A stretch of DNA of 64,000 bases from Medicago truncatula (taxonomy: Eukaryota; Streptophyta; Magnoliopsida; Fabales; Fabaceae), in the NCBI RefSeq assembly GCF_003473485.1, contig NC_053042.1, positions 52,415,762-52,479,761 on the forward strand. Direction: 5' to 3'. Below the pieces are notes generated by a model that was given only the letters and a program-made list of their open reading frames with translations, ran no database searches and was not told the origin of the DNA. Positions within the stretch are counted from its first letter, which is position 1; each line of letters opens with the position of its first letter. Positions 10,857-22,917 of the stretch are shown piece after piece. The position numbers and the translations under genes are program-made.

Positions 10857-12246
10857 ATGGTTGAACCTCAACGAATTTCCGTTCATCACGCTCTCGGCTC
10901 TGGCTTAGGTTCTTCTCTTCTTCCCTCTCTCTCCTTCCGATTTCATTCAATCTTTTGCAGATCCTTTAGTTTTCTTACTTACACTTTACAATTGATCTTG
11001 TTTATAATTCGATTCATGCGATTGATTTCTATCTTGAAACGAAAATCGTAGTTGACTAATTTTTTATTTGTTTTTGCGTTTAGTTGCTGATGTGTTGCTA
11101 TGGAAGAATTGGCGTGGAGGAGTTACGTTGCTGATTTCTGCAACCACATTGTGGTATCTTTTCGAGCGAGCCGGTTACAATTTCTTATCGTTTGTTGCAA
11201 ATGTGATATTGCTTCTTGTTGTGATTCTGTTTCTATGGGCGAAAGCTGCTAATCTTCTTAATAGGTATTTCATTTCTTCATAATCATTTTGTATTTTCAT
11301 CAAGATTCTTTGTTCAGGCCTATATTTCTAATAAATCTTGTTTGAGAGAGAAAATTAGTGCATATAGATGCTATGTTAAGTGTTCTAAGAATGATTCTTG
11401 ATGCTTGTGAAATAACTATGAGACTCTTAGAGATAGGATTAGAAAGAGATTTTATCATGAATTAATTTTCACGCATTGTCGGTGTAAAAAGCAAATCACA
11501 ATCTATCATGTGTGTGACTTTTCTTTTGATCTAAACTGACAGTGTAGATGAATTAAATCATTTTATTATACATGTTATGCAGAAAGAATTTTTTTAGATC
11601 TGTTACTATGTCTATATTTCCTATTATTGAAATTATTTTATTTTTATGTCATAGACCGCTTCCTCCTCTGCCTGATCTGGAGATTTCAGAGAAAACTATT
11701 GCAAAGCTTTCTGATGTACTGCAAATTTGGCTAAATCGGGCTTTGTCGGTCGCACATGATATAGCAATTAACAGGAATTTGTTTCTTTGTGCAGAGGTAC
11801 TGGGATGTTAATGCTTCTTCTCTTTGTTTATGTTGGGTTCCATGAATTTGATGAGTATAGACATTTTTTACATTGACACTTGTTTGTATGAACTTGGTGA
11901 ATCAGGTTGTTGGGGTGTTGTTGACAATATCTTATATTGGTAGTCTGTTTAACTTCCTGACTTTGATCTACATATGTAAGTTGCATGCTTCTGTAGCTTT
12001 TATGTGCTCTTATATATGTTTATGAAATTCTCTCCATGTAAGTTTGATTTTAATATTTCTGTAATGATCATTTTAGGTGTTCTTCTTAGCTTGTCTCTTC
12101 CTGTGGCATATGACAAGTACCAGGATCTAATTGATGAGAAGATTCATGTGGTACATGGGATTATTCACCCACAGTATCAAAAGATTCGCAGGATTGTTTT
12201 GAGCATTATTCCAAATCGTTCAAGCAAAGAAAAGAAAGCGCAGTAG
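10857..12246 (+). CDS. Reticulon-like protein, plant RTNLB family
   Basis: Five exons (10857-10908, 11084-11264, 11655-11796, 11906-11975, 12077-12246) encode 204 residues; all introns are GT/AG and phases match. The reticulon homology domain fills most of the protein. [12 protein letters not shown] (about residues 19-30) opens the first long hydrophobic hairpin (to about 75), followed by a hydrophilic loop with [11 protein letters not shown]. The second hairpin (about 126-160) follows, then [14 protein letters not shown] and a basic Lys-rich tail. Reticulons wedge into the ER membrane and shape tubules. The short N-terminus places it among the ~200-residue RTNLBs; its neighbours suggest correspondence to Arabidopsis RTNLB10 (inferred). 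A hAT MITE sits 350 bp downstream. Confidence 0.92.
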
Positions 12247-12598
12247 GTACGCAGTAAGAGCATCCTATTCCTTTACATGTGTGTTTGATGCTCATAGTTG
12301 CTCAAAAACATCTCATGATTCCTTACGTTTACAAGCAGTTTGTCAATTATTTGCTCATAAACAATGTCCATAGATCTATGGAATCTTACTTTAGTTCTGC
12401 TTGCTGTAGAGAGGCATCATACATACAAGGTAGATATCTGTGGTCTAGAACTGTCATAGGGCCGTGTTATCACGTCACATCTTTCTATTTTAAGACAGTC
12501 ACTAGTTTACCGTTGGAACAAAATATTATGTAACATTTGTTGTTCTATGTTAGCTTGTGACAAGTCATCACAGAAGTTATCTATTGTGAAACTGAAAT

Positions 12599-13168
12599 CA
12601 TGGTTGTCAAAATCGAGATCCCACTAAAGATCGTTGGGGTATAGAAAGAGTGTAGATCGTAGGATGGTAACAAGGATCGTAAGATCCCACCTAATAGACA
12701 AAATTATAAAAGAAACGAAGAAAAATAGTCTTTCATAAAAAAACACTTTCATTAACCATAATTGTCATTGAATGAATAATTGAAACAGTTACAATTTCAG
12801 AGAAAAAGAGGAGAAAAATTCCCAATTTCCAAACATAATGATTCAATTAAACACCAATAACTCCCAAAAAAAACGAAATTAATGGTATAATCAGACCTTT
12901 TCAAGTGAAAATGGATCAAATTCTAACCGAAACGGGTCGAATCCATGTTGGTTGGTACCGGGTCAGCCCTAATCGGGTTGGGTCATCAACCTCTGACCCG
13001 GGTCAAAAACCATTGCAGAAAACGCAGAAGAGTGCCGATTCTGCGATTAACCGCTTTTCCTCGGCGCGCCGTCGTTTCCGATCTTCTACCCGCTCCAGAT
13101 CGGTGATGGCCATCAGAATCGCAAGATCGTACGATCTTGGGTGTTAGATCGTGATTTTAACAACCTTG
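12599..13168. mobile_element. hAT-type MITE with 8-bp target duplication
   Basis: Inward-reading ends CATGGTTGTCAAAATC and CAAGGTTGTTAAAATC form terminal inverted repeats. The 570-bp element is flanked by ACTGAAAT on both sides (12591-12598, 13169-13176), as expected for hAT transposition. The right half (about 12905-13145) is much more GC-rich than the surroundings, with repeated GATC and CGGGTCA words. An 80-codon open frame there looks like chance. It lacks transposase, so it is non-autonomous. Confidence 0.85.
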
Positions 13169-13176
13169 ACTGAAAT

Positions 13177-15735
13177 AACTAGTTATTAGGAATCATAGAC
13201 AAGTTTAAGAGGCCGAGAGCTGCAGAAAGGGTGTGTTTATGGGATATAAACGGTGTGCATATTTATGTCTGCTTTGGATTTTTCTGGTATTTATATCTTT
13301 TTTGTCCAATTTCCGGTTACCTTTAATGATACCAAATGCAACAGATGTTTTATTTAGATGGTTTTTATTCTAATAATTTGGTTTGAGTTATTAAACAATA
13401 GAGATTGTATTTTCATTCTTAGGAAAAAAAAAACTTTAACAGTTCCATTTGAAATTCAGTGTGCAGATGGTTAACTGAAGTCTAGTTAGGAGCATACAGA
13501 TGGATGTGCAACAAATGGAGTATTTGAGGTTTTTCGTTTTCTTGGGAAGTTGTCGCCGTTTTAACTCATGATTAGTGATGTGCTAATTCTTCAGAAGCCA
13601 AATTGACAGAGCTTTGATGTAGATGATTACTTTCTTGTGATTTTCAGTGTACTCCATTGGAAGATGCTTTATATGAATTTTGATAAATAGAAATAGATAC
13701 CCTTGTTTTAGGTTCACTCTGGATTAGATTACCAGAAGAGGGTGGAAAAGAAAGGACACGACTCATGAGAACTTGCACATCGGTTTGCTTTTTTAGGATG
13801 GTAGTATGGCATGGTTTTTGGTTCAATTGGATTTTGGTTCAGTTGATTTTATGATGTATTCCTGAAATTGTTTAATCGGTAATTACCGCTGTGTATACTG
13901 CAATATTTTTACTTTTTCAAATAGGAATGCTGGTCTGGAATTATAAAAGTAACACAATATCTCACCACCTCAGGTTACCTTTGTACTTGCTTACTGTTAG
14001 GTAAATCGTTTTGTGATCATTATTGATTTGTATTTGCTGTTATGTGTTGGAATTTAAATCGACAGAGTTCAGGTTTGTGGCAGATGACTGTTAGTGACCA
14101 CACAAATACTTTGTTGTTTATGAACTAAAATAGAAAATCCAAAACCTACATAAGTTGTGAGCAAATTTTTACAGTTATCGATGCTAAAGCTTAAATTCAA
14201 GATGCCCAATTCTTTTTTCAAACCCAATTCCTTCTTTTCTATATTAATTTGATTTGATACTTCGCATGCAAAGCTCAACAACCCAAACAAGGGTGCCAAG
14301 TGGGACAGTAGCTGGATAGGATTTATTTTCATTAGAGGAAATGGTACTGTCGTAACTTGAAAAAAATACGAACAACACTTCCCCAGTTAGTTTATGTTTT
14401 TGTTTTAGCACTTAATCTTCCACCATGTTCGTTAGATTCTGGTGGGAAACAACAGACGGTGAGATTTCTTATAGAAATGTTGTACAGTACACCCTAAAAT
14501 TGTTCAATTATTATATGGATAATCCCCTTTAAGATAATGATGAAGAATGCATGATTAAATTGTTTCATCACCTTGAAATGTGCGGAACTTGTTAGAAGAA
14601 TTAGGATAGTGGTTGATAAATTTCTAAGCAAGGTTACTTGAAGTTTAAAGAATAGGGACACATGAGAAATGGAAGTGATTGGCAATGTTTTCCAGAGTTG
14701 TGGAGTATAGTGATGAAGAAATGAAGATCTACGAGAAAGGATCAATCAACAAATAATTATAAATTGAAAATTATGGTTAATGTGTTATTGTAAAAGTAAC
14801 AAATAATGGGTAGTCCCAACTCTCCAGTCTCAGGGCATCGGAAACACTGAAAGGCATACAAACTATCCTCTATTCTTCTTTATCTTTTCAGTAAAAAATA
14901 TCTATAAATGAGAAAGAAAATGTACCGTGACTTTGTCTATTACTAGCACTTCTAAGCATGTCAGAAATTGCTTCAAAATCAAGACATGCTTTAATTTCAT
15001 TTTATTCTTGACCAAGGGACATCTTTAATTAAAAATGTACACTCTCTTCCAAAATCTTTTTAAAATAATCGTGTTCATCCTACTACTGCATATTGCACTT
15101 GTGCTAACTTTTAAATACATTATTATAACCACTTCTAATCCTAAATTTTGCAAAGATCAGTCCTGCAAGAGAATTAAAAACAATCCTGTACAAGATTTTG
15201 AAGGATACGGTGTATTGATGTGTGCTATGCAGATGCAAAATTATGTGCAAAATGTGACTCTAGCAGGTAAAATTGCTCCTAAGATATAAATTCTCCGCGT
15301 CCCTTATCAAACAAGTATTTTGAATACAAAAAAAGATACTACAAAAAACCCTGATATTGCATCACCGGTCGAATATGCAAATAATTTCAAAGTTGCATTT
15401 TGCAAGTTCTTCATTTGACACTTACATCAGACAAGTTATGAGGGTGATAATGTTAGAACCAAAACATGTCCAAACTGCAGATAGACAGTAAACTCCTGCC
15501 ACTGTGATAATCTGCCCATGGATCTTGAATTGCTGAAGCGTTATCATGATTCATTTTTATTAACAACATTGCACAGATTCTTTTCAACTTGGAAATATAA
15601 GATGTCAACCACCAACGAAGACGGCCTTAAAAAGCTGTATCAAGACAAAACACAGTCCATGAAGAAAACAACCACTGGAAATGAGGGTACACTTTTTTGG
15701 TGCCTAAATTCTTTCTACCAGACTTGAGGCATACC
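13177..15735. other. Intergenic, no gene seen
   Basis: About 2.5 kb between the convergent reticulon and TIC21 genes. Short open frames are present (e.g. 84 codons at 15035) but none resembles a known family or has codon-like composition. The 3' UTR of TIC21 should lie just below 15736. Confidence 0.5.
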
Positions 15736-18386
15736 TTATGCAAACTTCAGAAATGGAAGAGCTTCTGACGGCGGTAATGTGACTGATCTCAACAACTCCA
15801 GTGAGAAAAGAAGCCCAAGGAAATGAGAAAGGATTGTGTTTGCCGAAGCCTGTAAAGGAAAGAATAATATTACTTATTACTTGAAGCCTACCACAGTGGC
15901 ACCATATATTCTATCCAACACAATTAATGTTACTCACATTAGTTGGTTGCTTAGTGAGTTTTTCATTTCGATTTGAAATGCTCTCATTAACAAATATAAA
16001 AATACTACTATCACCTAGTTTTTGTTCTATTTCCTTGTTTCATGATTTAACAAAAGCATTGGAAACAAGATTTTCTCATCTTCACCATTTCCTTTAAAAA
16101 AAATTGAAACCAGTAGTCAAAATATAAAAACATACTCCCTCTCCGTCCCAAATTGTATGTCTCTTTAGGGAAATTTTTTTGTCCCAAATTATATGTCGCT
16201 TTACAATACCAATGCAACATTAATGTTATTTTTCCTATTATAACCTTAGCTATTTTTTACTCTCTCTTCTTTCAATTCTTTCGTTTATCTTTCCCATATT
16301 ATTTATTAAGGACAATTTTGTAAAACAACTTATAATATCTCTTTTCCACACAATATTAATTGCATTTCTTAATATGTGTGAAATGCCTAAAATGTCATAC
16401 AATTTGGGACGGAGGGAGTAGAATAAAGCAGACACCGGTTTTTCCTTTTGTTGGAAGGTTTGTAATATGGGAAATATGTTATTTGTGCTCTGATAGCAAA
16501 AATGTCAAGTTCAGCTCCACCAATCCACACTTCACCCCCAAATAACAATAGTCTAATCATTCCCCTAATTTCTTATTTAACGATTTTAAACAAACTATCG
16601 ACAACGGCTAATATGCCAGAAAACAATACAGATGGAGTTGTTCTCCAGAATGGGAAAATGATGCCCTTATACATTGTTTACCATTGGATAATTAAAACGT
16701 TTACATTAACGTTATTAAGCAAAGAAGGTCAAATTTGCAAAAAACAAGAAAGAGAACAGCTGAGAGTAATGTTGATAAATAACTGAAATTTCCTCTATTG
16801 AAGGCAATTTTATACTGAACAACCAAAACCAATAAGTTTTACCTGCACCAAAAAGACATCTAATGCGAGAACAGGGCTTGAACCAGGAGCGATTCCTTGA
16901 TAATATGGGTTGGCAGAGGTAGTAAGAGCCTTTGCAACTAAGAATCCAACCGTGGCTTGCATCCCAAGAATAGCAGATCCCATCCCCAAAAGGTTCAATG
17001 CTATACCATTTTGTAAGCTTTTAACTACATCAGATCGAGGGGGTGCCTGAAACCACGACTAAAAGCTCAACCTACATCCTAAATAATAATTAAATTAGTG
17101 TTTCAACGTTAACAAACAGTGATTTCACATTTAGGCCTGTTTGGATTGGTTCTTTAGAGCTCATCTACCAGTATAAGACTTGTGACACTGTTTGGAAGAA
17201 CTTACGGAGACAGTTTATACAAGTTCATAAGTTGTTTTCAGCTTATTTCCATAAGCTCTTCAGGAGTCAGGACTGCTTATGAAAACAGCTCATTGATTAT
17301 ACCGAAGAAAAAAAAATTACTATATTTTATCTTGTGTTATATAAATAGCTCATTCATAAGCACTTACGTTGTAAGCAAGAAAATACGTTGTTTATCCAAA
17401 CCTGACCTAAGAGTATGTTTGAATTGACTTATTTGAGCTTATCCATTGACATAAACACTTGTGAGATTGTTTGACAATACTTACGAAAAGTTATAACAAT
17501 AGCTTATGACATGTCCATAAGTTATGTTTAGCTTATTACCATAAACTGTCCAAGATAGCTTATGAAAACAATTTAACTTTATTTCATCTTTTGTATAGAA
17601 ATAGCTTATACATAAGCACATATATGATAAACATTAAGCCATAAGTGTTTAATTAAGTTTCAGTTGTTTATTTATACACACAGTTAGAACAATTTACATC
17701 TTTAACTTCCTAAGCAAATTCAATTATTCATATTTAAATGAACTGCAAAAAAGTACCTTGGTAGGATCATTTGCAGTTCTACGAAGCCTCTCAGAGAGGC
17801 GAATATAGCCAAATGACCAAAACACTGAAATAAACGCAGCTGCTATTCCACCAGCAGTAGCATAAAAAGTTGCCGGAGACGTAACTTTTCCGGTAACAAC
17901 AACGGAAAACGATAGTATGACGGCTGATACAATAGTGCAAACTAGCTGACCCCAAAACCCTAAGCTACCTAATCGCTTAAAATGCCTTGCAGTTTTTTCC
18001 AATCTCTTCGCCACCTACAATACAGCAACATTGTGAATTGCACGGAATCAAACCCTAGAAATTGAATTCAATTTCATAACTGAATAGTCTAGAACAACGA
18101 GAGTGTGTACCTGATCGAGTTTTGCTTTTTCTGATTCTTCGTTGGAAGGAGCGAAAGCTGGAGAGGATTGAGAAGAAGCGGTTGCGGTGAAGGGAAGCTT
18201 CCATGAACGATGAGAAATGAAGGAACTGAAAGAGGGAGAAGAACTATTCAATTTAAGAGGGAGTGAGGGCGTAGAATTTTGCTTCAGAATTGTTCGGGGA
18301 AGACGAGGGACGGAAATGGCTGAGATTGAGAGTGGCGCTGCCGTGAATTTGCCGGAGCACGGTGCCGGCGATAGAAGAGTTTGCAT
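15736..18386 (-). CDS. TIC21: TIC21/PIC1, chloroplast inner-envelope protein
   Basis: Four minus-strand exons (18386-18111, 18014-17757, 17046-16843, 15849-15736) encode 283 residues; all junctions are GT/AG and phase 0. Exon 1 (92 residues) is a Ser-rich plastid transit peptide ending at KAKLDQ. The mature part begins VAKRLEKTARHFKRLGSLGFWGQ, followed by about four membrane helices: GKVTSPATFYATAGGIAAA, FGYIRLSERLRRTANDPTK, LLGMGSAILGMQATVGFLVA and ASANTILSHFLGL. These match Arabidopsis TIC21 (At2g15290), reported both as part of the inner-envelope protein import machinery and as the iron permease PIC1; which role dominates is debated. The last exon, 37 codons, was found by its ASANT motif and ends EALPFLKFA. 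Introns 2 and 3 carry MITEs. Confidence 0.95.
16135..16418. mobile_element. Stowaway MITE in TIC21 intron 3
   Basis: Ends CTCCCTCTCCGTCCCA and (inward) CTCCCTCCGTCCCAAATT are the classic Stowaway termini. TA flanks both sides (16133-16134, 16419-16420). The element is 284 bp, with an AT-rich non-coding body. The left end has two extra bases (CT) relative to the right. Confidence 0.93.
17134..17407. mobile_element. MITE in TIC21 intron 2, TA-flanked
   Basis: Imperfect inverted ends GGCCTGTTTGGATTGG and GGTCAGGTTTGGATAAAC (inward) bound 274 bp, with TA on either side. The body contains repeated CATAAGCTC/CTTATNAAA words typical of a common legume MITE family. TSD length and class are uncertain. 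Confidence 0.65.
17411..17660. mobile_element. Second, diverged MITE of the same family, abutting the first
   Basis: GAGTATGTTTGAATTGACTT starts directly after the first MITE. The body repeats the same AGCTTAT, CATAAGTTAT and TTTATTTCATCTT words, and the right end is worn (CATAAGTGTTTAATTAAG). A shorter remnant of this family lies in the receptor-kinase intron at about 34830-34925, where GTCAATTCAAA is read in the opposite direction. Confidence 0.55.
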
Positions 18387-18589
18387 TGCGTAGTTGTTCG
18401 ATTTCTGTGGTCTGTTTTCGTCTTCTTGCTTTCTCCGATTCTCACTTTTGAGTTCTAGTTGTTTACTGATTAGACCCAGTTTTATTTTTGGGCTTTTCTT
18501 GGAAACATGAATTTTTTACTATTGCGCCTTCATTGTTTAGATTTTGAAATTTACTTTTCTCCCTTCTCAAATTTTCTATTTTTTTCAAC

Positions 18590-20467
18590 GAGTAAATAGG
18601 CAAGAGAATTGATATTCCCACATTTGATAAGGCTGAGAAACACTAATAAAATACAATTTTACTCGGCAGAGAATTGATATTCGGCAGTTAACTGCCGAGG
18701 AAGCCGAAGAATTAAAAATCTGGCTGTCTTAACTGCCGAGGAAACTTCAAACCTTATTTTTTTTTATTTTTTACAAAAACTTTATTTTGTCATTATTAAT
18801 ATTTATTGATTCTAATATTATTTAATTCATTGTGATTTTATGAGGAAACATAATCAACACTCTTTTAATATTTTGGATTACATTAAAGAATTAACACTCT
18901 TCTCTCTAAGTTTTCTTCCTCTTTCACTCATCGAGGAGGGGTGATATTAGGTCAAATTTTGACCTAGAATCACTCCTTGCATCTTTTTTCCCCTTTCTTT
19001 CAATCTAAATAAGTGATTTTCACATACATCAAGTTTTTCTTTCGTGATTTCGCTGTCTTAGTGCGACGTTGTGTTGTTCGTCGTCTTGTGCGACGTTGTT
19101 TGATTTCGCATCTTTTGTTGTGCGGTGTTCGTTTGATTCGTATTGAAAGATCAGCTTCAGACAATCACAAATTTAATCAATGATTTGGGCGTCAACGTTG
19201 CAGATCCATAAGCATGGGTATTCTGGTGATTTAGATTTCATCATATTATTTGTAGGCATTTTGCCGTTGTATGCTATTAACTTGGGTGTTGTGAGTTTGT
19301 TCGCATATTCACCCTATACGTTTTTAGCGATATTGATCATGTTATTGTCTCTGATGTATTCTATCAATTTGAATGAATGAATATCCTTTGTGTTTGTCAA
19401 AAAATATATATTAAAGAATTAAACAAGAAAGTTATGATTTTTTTTTTTTTTTTAAAAAAGAAGCAACAATAAAAGCACTTTAATTGTGTGATGAAATCAA
19501 AATTTCATTCAAAGAAATAATACTCGATTTTATCAATCAAGGTTGTATATCTTTGCTGATTTAAATCATTAATTAAAAAACAATTAAATCACATACAAAT
19601 AAAAACATGAACCATATTTGACCATATTAAAATTTATTTTAATATTATTTACTAGGAAAATGCTCTTTACCACGAACAGTGTTGCAACGAAAAATAAGAA
19701 AAACACTAGCCTTGCCGTTTTTTCCGCCAAAAACGTCTTAGATTTTTTTTTAAATATTAAAATGATGTTTATTGTAGTTATATTGTGAATGTTTCGTGAA
19801 TTCCTTTTCGATCAATGATGTTTATTCTACTTACTAAAGTTATAATTGATTATTTTTTTTTTGACAATAATCAGAATTAATTCAGCAATTGAATGACATC
19901 AATCAGAATTAATTCATTTGATTCCATCCATGTCAATGTACATATATAGAGGAAATGAATGGATTATTAAGAGAAGTTAAAGCCAAGTTATTCTACAAGG
20001 ATTTTTACGAAAAAACATGGAAGAAATTTGATAAATCTTGAAGGATCATACGAATAAGCTGGAAAACAATATCTCATGAAATAATTTATCAAAAAAATAA
20101 AAACATTAAAAGAGTGTTGATTATGTTTCCTCATAAAATCATAACTTTCTTGTTTAATTCTTTAATGTAATCTAAAATATTAAAAGAGTGTTGATTATGT
20201 TTCCTCTTAAAATCACAATGAATTAAATAGTATTAGAATCAATAAATATTAATAATGATAATATAAGGTTTTTGTAAAAATAAAATAAAAAAATTAAGGT
20301 TTGAAGTTTCCTCGGCAGTTAACTACCGAGGTTTTCCTCGGCAATTAACTGCAGCCGGATTTTTAATTCCTCGGCAGTTCAGTGCCGAGGGGGTAAAATC
20401 GTATTTTACTAGTGTTTCTCAGCCTTATCAAATGTGGGAACATCAATTCTCAATCGGCAATTACCCC
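18590..20467. mobile_element. Mutator-like (long TIR) non-autonomous element
   Basis: Inverted arms of about 310 bp pair 18590-18895 with 20152-20467. Shared words are GAGAATTGATRTTCCCACAT, GATAAGGCTGAGAAACACTA, TTAACTGCCGAGGAAACTTC and GATTACATTAAAGAATTAA (left-arm reading). The interior has GTGCGACGTTGT repeats and no transposase. A 31-bp word near 19411 recurs inverted near 20135, and a GAGTGTTGATTATGTTTCC block is duplicated at 20110 and 20190, so the right arm was rearranged. I could not find a clean target duplication, so the exact ends are approximate. Confidence 0.75.
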
Positions 20468-20650
20468 TTGAAATTGTAAGTTTTGTCAATCACACACTGA
20501 CATTAACAAAACTTCAATTACCCCCTGAAATTGCATAATGTTAATCAATTTACCCCCTCCGTCAAATACTTATGTTATTCAACAAGACGTTTTGCAAATA
20601 CCCCCTGAAGTTTTGCACTTATGTGCAAAATGTCCCCTAAACTTAATTTT
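20448..20650. repeat. Interspersed repeat, copy B (inverted partner at 418-612)
   Basis: Read in reverse complement this matches 418-612, with ACATTTTGC, AAGTGCAAAACTTCAGGGGG, TTTGACGGAGGGGGT and GGGTAATTG in the same order. It abuts and slightly overlaps the right arm of the long-TIR element, so it could be part of a larger element whose left counterpart is lost. Confidence 0.7.
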
Positions 20651-20948
20651 TTTTCTTCTTATTTTTAAAAATGATTGCATTATCACTAAATTACGGAGCA
20701 TTATCCCCCTTTACTCATAATTTCAAGGTATTTTGAAAAAAAATTAAAAGTGAGATGAGTAATTTGGGTTGATTTTTTGCGATAGAAAGAATGTAGAATG
20801 TTTGGTCGAGTTAGTTAAGATGTCGTCTTTTATATTTTTTTTACAAAAATAAATAATTTTATAGCATCATATATGTTTGTTAATTTTTTAAATAAAAAAT
20901 CACAAAATAACTTCAACTGAAAAATTATTAAAATTAGCTTTTAAAAAT

Positions 20949-21350
20949 GGGAATTTCTACGGTACAACTCATAAATTGAGTTGTACCAATATTCTTACTT
21001 TATAAATTTATATATTAATGAGTATTTTTATGAAATAAAGAAATATTTGTCAATATTTATGTTTTAGAAAATATCATTTCATAAGAAAAAATATCATTTC
21101 ATTGTTTATAAGAATCGTAATAAATTTTTAACATTTTCTTATAAAAAATAATCAATATTCTTTGTTATGAGTAATAAAAATTAAATTTTATCCAGTCGAC
21201 GCTTTTGGTAAATTAATAAGATACAATTATTATAATTATCAATAATAGAAAATAATTATTTTTCTTAAAAAAAAAAAACTCATTCAATTATTAATTTAAC
21301 AATTTAGTGTACGATACATTCAAAATTTTGAATATACCATGGAATCTGCC
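20949..21350. mobile_element. Mutator-type MITE (same family as 29027-29372)
   Basis: Inward ends GGGAATTTCTACGGTAC and GGCAGATTCCATGGTAT, 402 bp, AT-rich body. The flanks TTTAAAAAT (20940-20948) and TTTAACAAT (21351-21359) differ at one of nine bases, which suggests an older 9-bp duplication. The internal TTTCTTATGAAATGATATT block is shared with 29027-29372 in inverted orientation. Confidence 0.7.
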
Positions 21351-21783
21351 TTTAACAATATTTATTTTTTAAAAAGAGAAAGTAAAGTAGTATCAAAAGA
21401 TGAATGTAATTTTATAACAAAAAAATCTCTTTGACCATTATTTGCAGTTAGTATTCACCACCACCAATCATGATTAAAAGAAAATAAAATGACGTGTCAT
21501 GTTTTAATTTGTTGTTTGTAAGAATGATAGTTAGGTTCGTTCATACACAAGAATTTCTCCTAAATAAATTGCTCTTAAACCCCAAACAAACTAAAATATA
21601 AATGGACTAAAAAATTTGCACTTAAACCCTCATGGGCTGCGGGTTAAACATGTCGGTCTACACATATATATAGCGGAAGTCTGGTCAACAACTCTAACAA
21701 CACCATATCAGTAGGGGATTTAGACACCACCGTATTAGGGTTTTATATTTGACTATTTGACCTAACTAAGACACTAGTCAACC

Positions 21784-22917
21784 ATGTCTTCTTCTTCTTC
21801 AACAAGACTTGATCTAGACGGCAACTCAATCAAGCCGATAACAATCTGTATTATTGGCGCCGGAGGTTTCATTGGTTCTCACCTCTGTGAGAAGCTCATG
21901 TTACAAACACCTCACAAAGTTATAGCTCTGGACGTTTACAAGAACAAACTAAAACACCTTCTGGAACCCGAAACCCTTCCTTGGAACAATCGCTTTGAGT
22001 TTCATCGTTTGAATGTAAAAAACGATTCCAGACTCGAAGGTCTCATCAAAACCGCAGATTTGGTCATCAACCTTGCTGCAATCTGCACTCCTGCTGATTA
22101 CAACACTCGTCCTCTTGACACGATTTACAGTAACTTCATTGATGCGATTCCAGTGGTGAAATATTGTTCAGAAAACAACAAGAGGCTAGTTCACTTCTCT
22201 ACTTGTGAAGTGTATGGGAAAACTATTGGTAGTTTTCTCCCTAAAGATAGTCCTCTTCGTCAAGATCCTGCTTACTATATGCTCAAAGAAGATGAATCTC
22301 CGTGCATTTTTGGTCCGATCGAAAAGCAAAGATGGTCATATGCATGTGCTAAGCAATTGATTGAGAGGTTGATTTATGGAGAAGGTGATGAAAATGGGTT
22401 GGAATTTACAATTGTGAGACCTTTTAATTGGATTGGACCGAGAATGGATTTCATTCCTAGTGTTGATGGTCCAAGTGAGGGAGTTCCTAGGGTTCTTGCT
22501 TGCTTCAGCAACAATCTTCTTCGAGGAGAGCCGTTGAAGCTTGTGGATGGTGGTGAGTCTCAGAGGACTTATCTTTATATCAAAGATGCTATTGAAGCAG
22601 TGTTGTTGATGATTGAAAACCCTGCTAGAGCTAATGGGAAGATATTTAATGTGGGTAACCCGAACAATGAGGTTACGGTTCGGGAGCTGGCTGAAATGAT
22701 GATCAAGGTTTATTCAAAGGTAAGTGGTGATCAACCTCTTGAAACACCTACAGTTGATGTGAGCTCGAAAGAATTTTACGGTGAGGGATATGATGATAGT
22801 GACAAGAGAATTCCTGACATGACCATCATCAACAAGCAGCTTGGATGGAATCCAAAGACTTCACTTGAAGACCTGCTTGAATCCACACTTACCTATCAGC
22901 ACAAAGACATATGCTGA
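21784..22917 (+). CDS. AXS: UDP-apiose/UDP-xylose synthase, C-terminus frameshifted
   Basis: This is a single-exon frame of 377 codons. The enzyme converts UDP-glucuronate to UDP-apiose and UDP-xylose in the cytosol, supplying apiose for rhamnogalacturonan II. Visible features are the NAD-binding GAGGFIG (residues 25-31), STCEVYG with Cys141/Glu142, the SDR catalytic YACAK (Tyr186/Lys190), VRPFNWIGPRMDFIP and LVDGGESQRTYLYIKDAIEA. The family continues after LTYQH with about 15 more residues. Here one extra A (AAAG at about 22896-22899) shifts the frame to KDIC and stop; in the next frame TYAEAVKKVIAQPIAS runs to a stop at 22957. Family length is about 385-389. A TATA-like run lies at ~21664. 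Lack of introns may indicate a retrocopy; a sequencing error is the other option. Confidence 0.88.
   Translation: MSSSSSTRLDLDGNSIKPITICIIGAGGFIGSHLCEKLMLQTPHKVIALDVYKNKLKHLLEPETLPWNNRFEFHRLNVKNDSRLEGLIKTADLVINLAAICTPADYNTRPLDTIYSNFIDAIPVVKYCSENNKRLVHFSTCEVYGKTIGSFLPKDSPLRQDPAYYMLKEDESPCIFGPIEKQRWSYACAKQLIERLIYGEGDENGLEFTIVRPFNWIGPRMDFIPSVDGPSEGVPRVLACFSNNLLRGEPLKLVDGGESQRTYLYIKDAIEAVLLMIENPARANGKIFNVGNPNNEVTVRELAEMMIKVYSKVSGDQPLETPTVDVSSKEFYGEGYDDSDKRIPDMTIINKQLGWNPKTSLEDLLESTLTYQHKDIC

Noticed and set aside
12905-13147. 80-codon open frame
   Set aside because: Lies wholly inside the hAT MITE and looks like low-complexity chance coding.
15035-15289. 84-codon frame with hydrophobic start, considered as a nodule cysteine-rich peptide
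   Set aside because: It lacks the four or six ordered cysteines and a clean signal cleavage site; no support.
19180-19380. 66-codon hydrophobic frame
   Set aside because: Lies inside the long-TIR element, no recognisable domain; probably chance.
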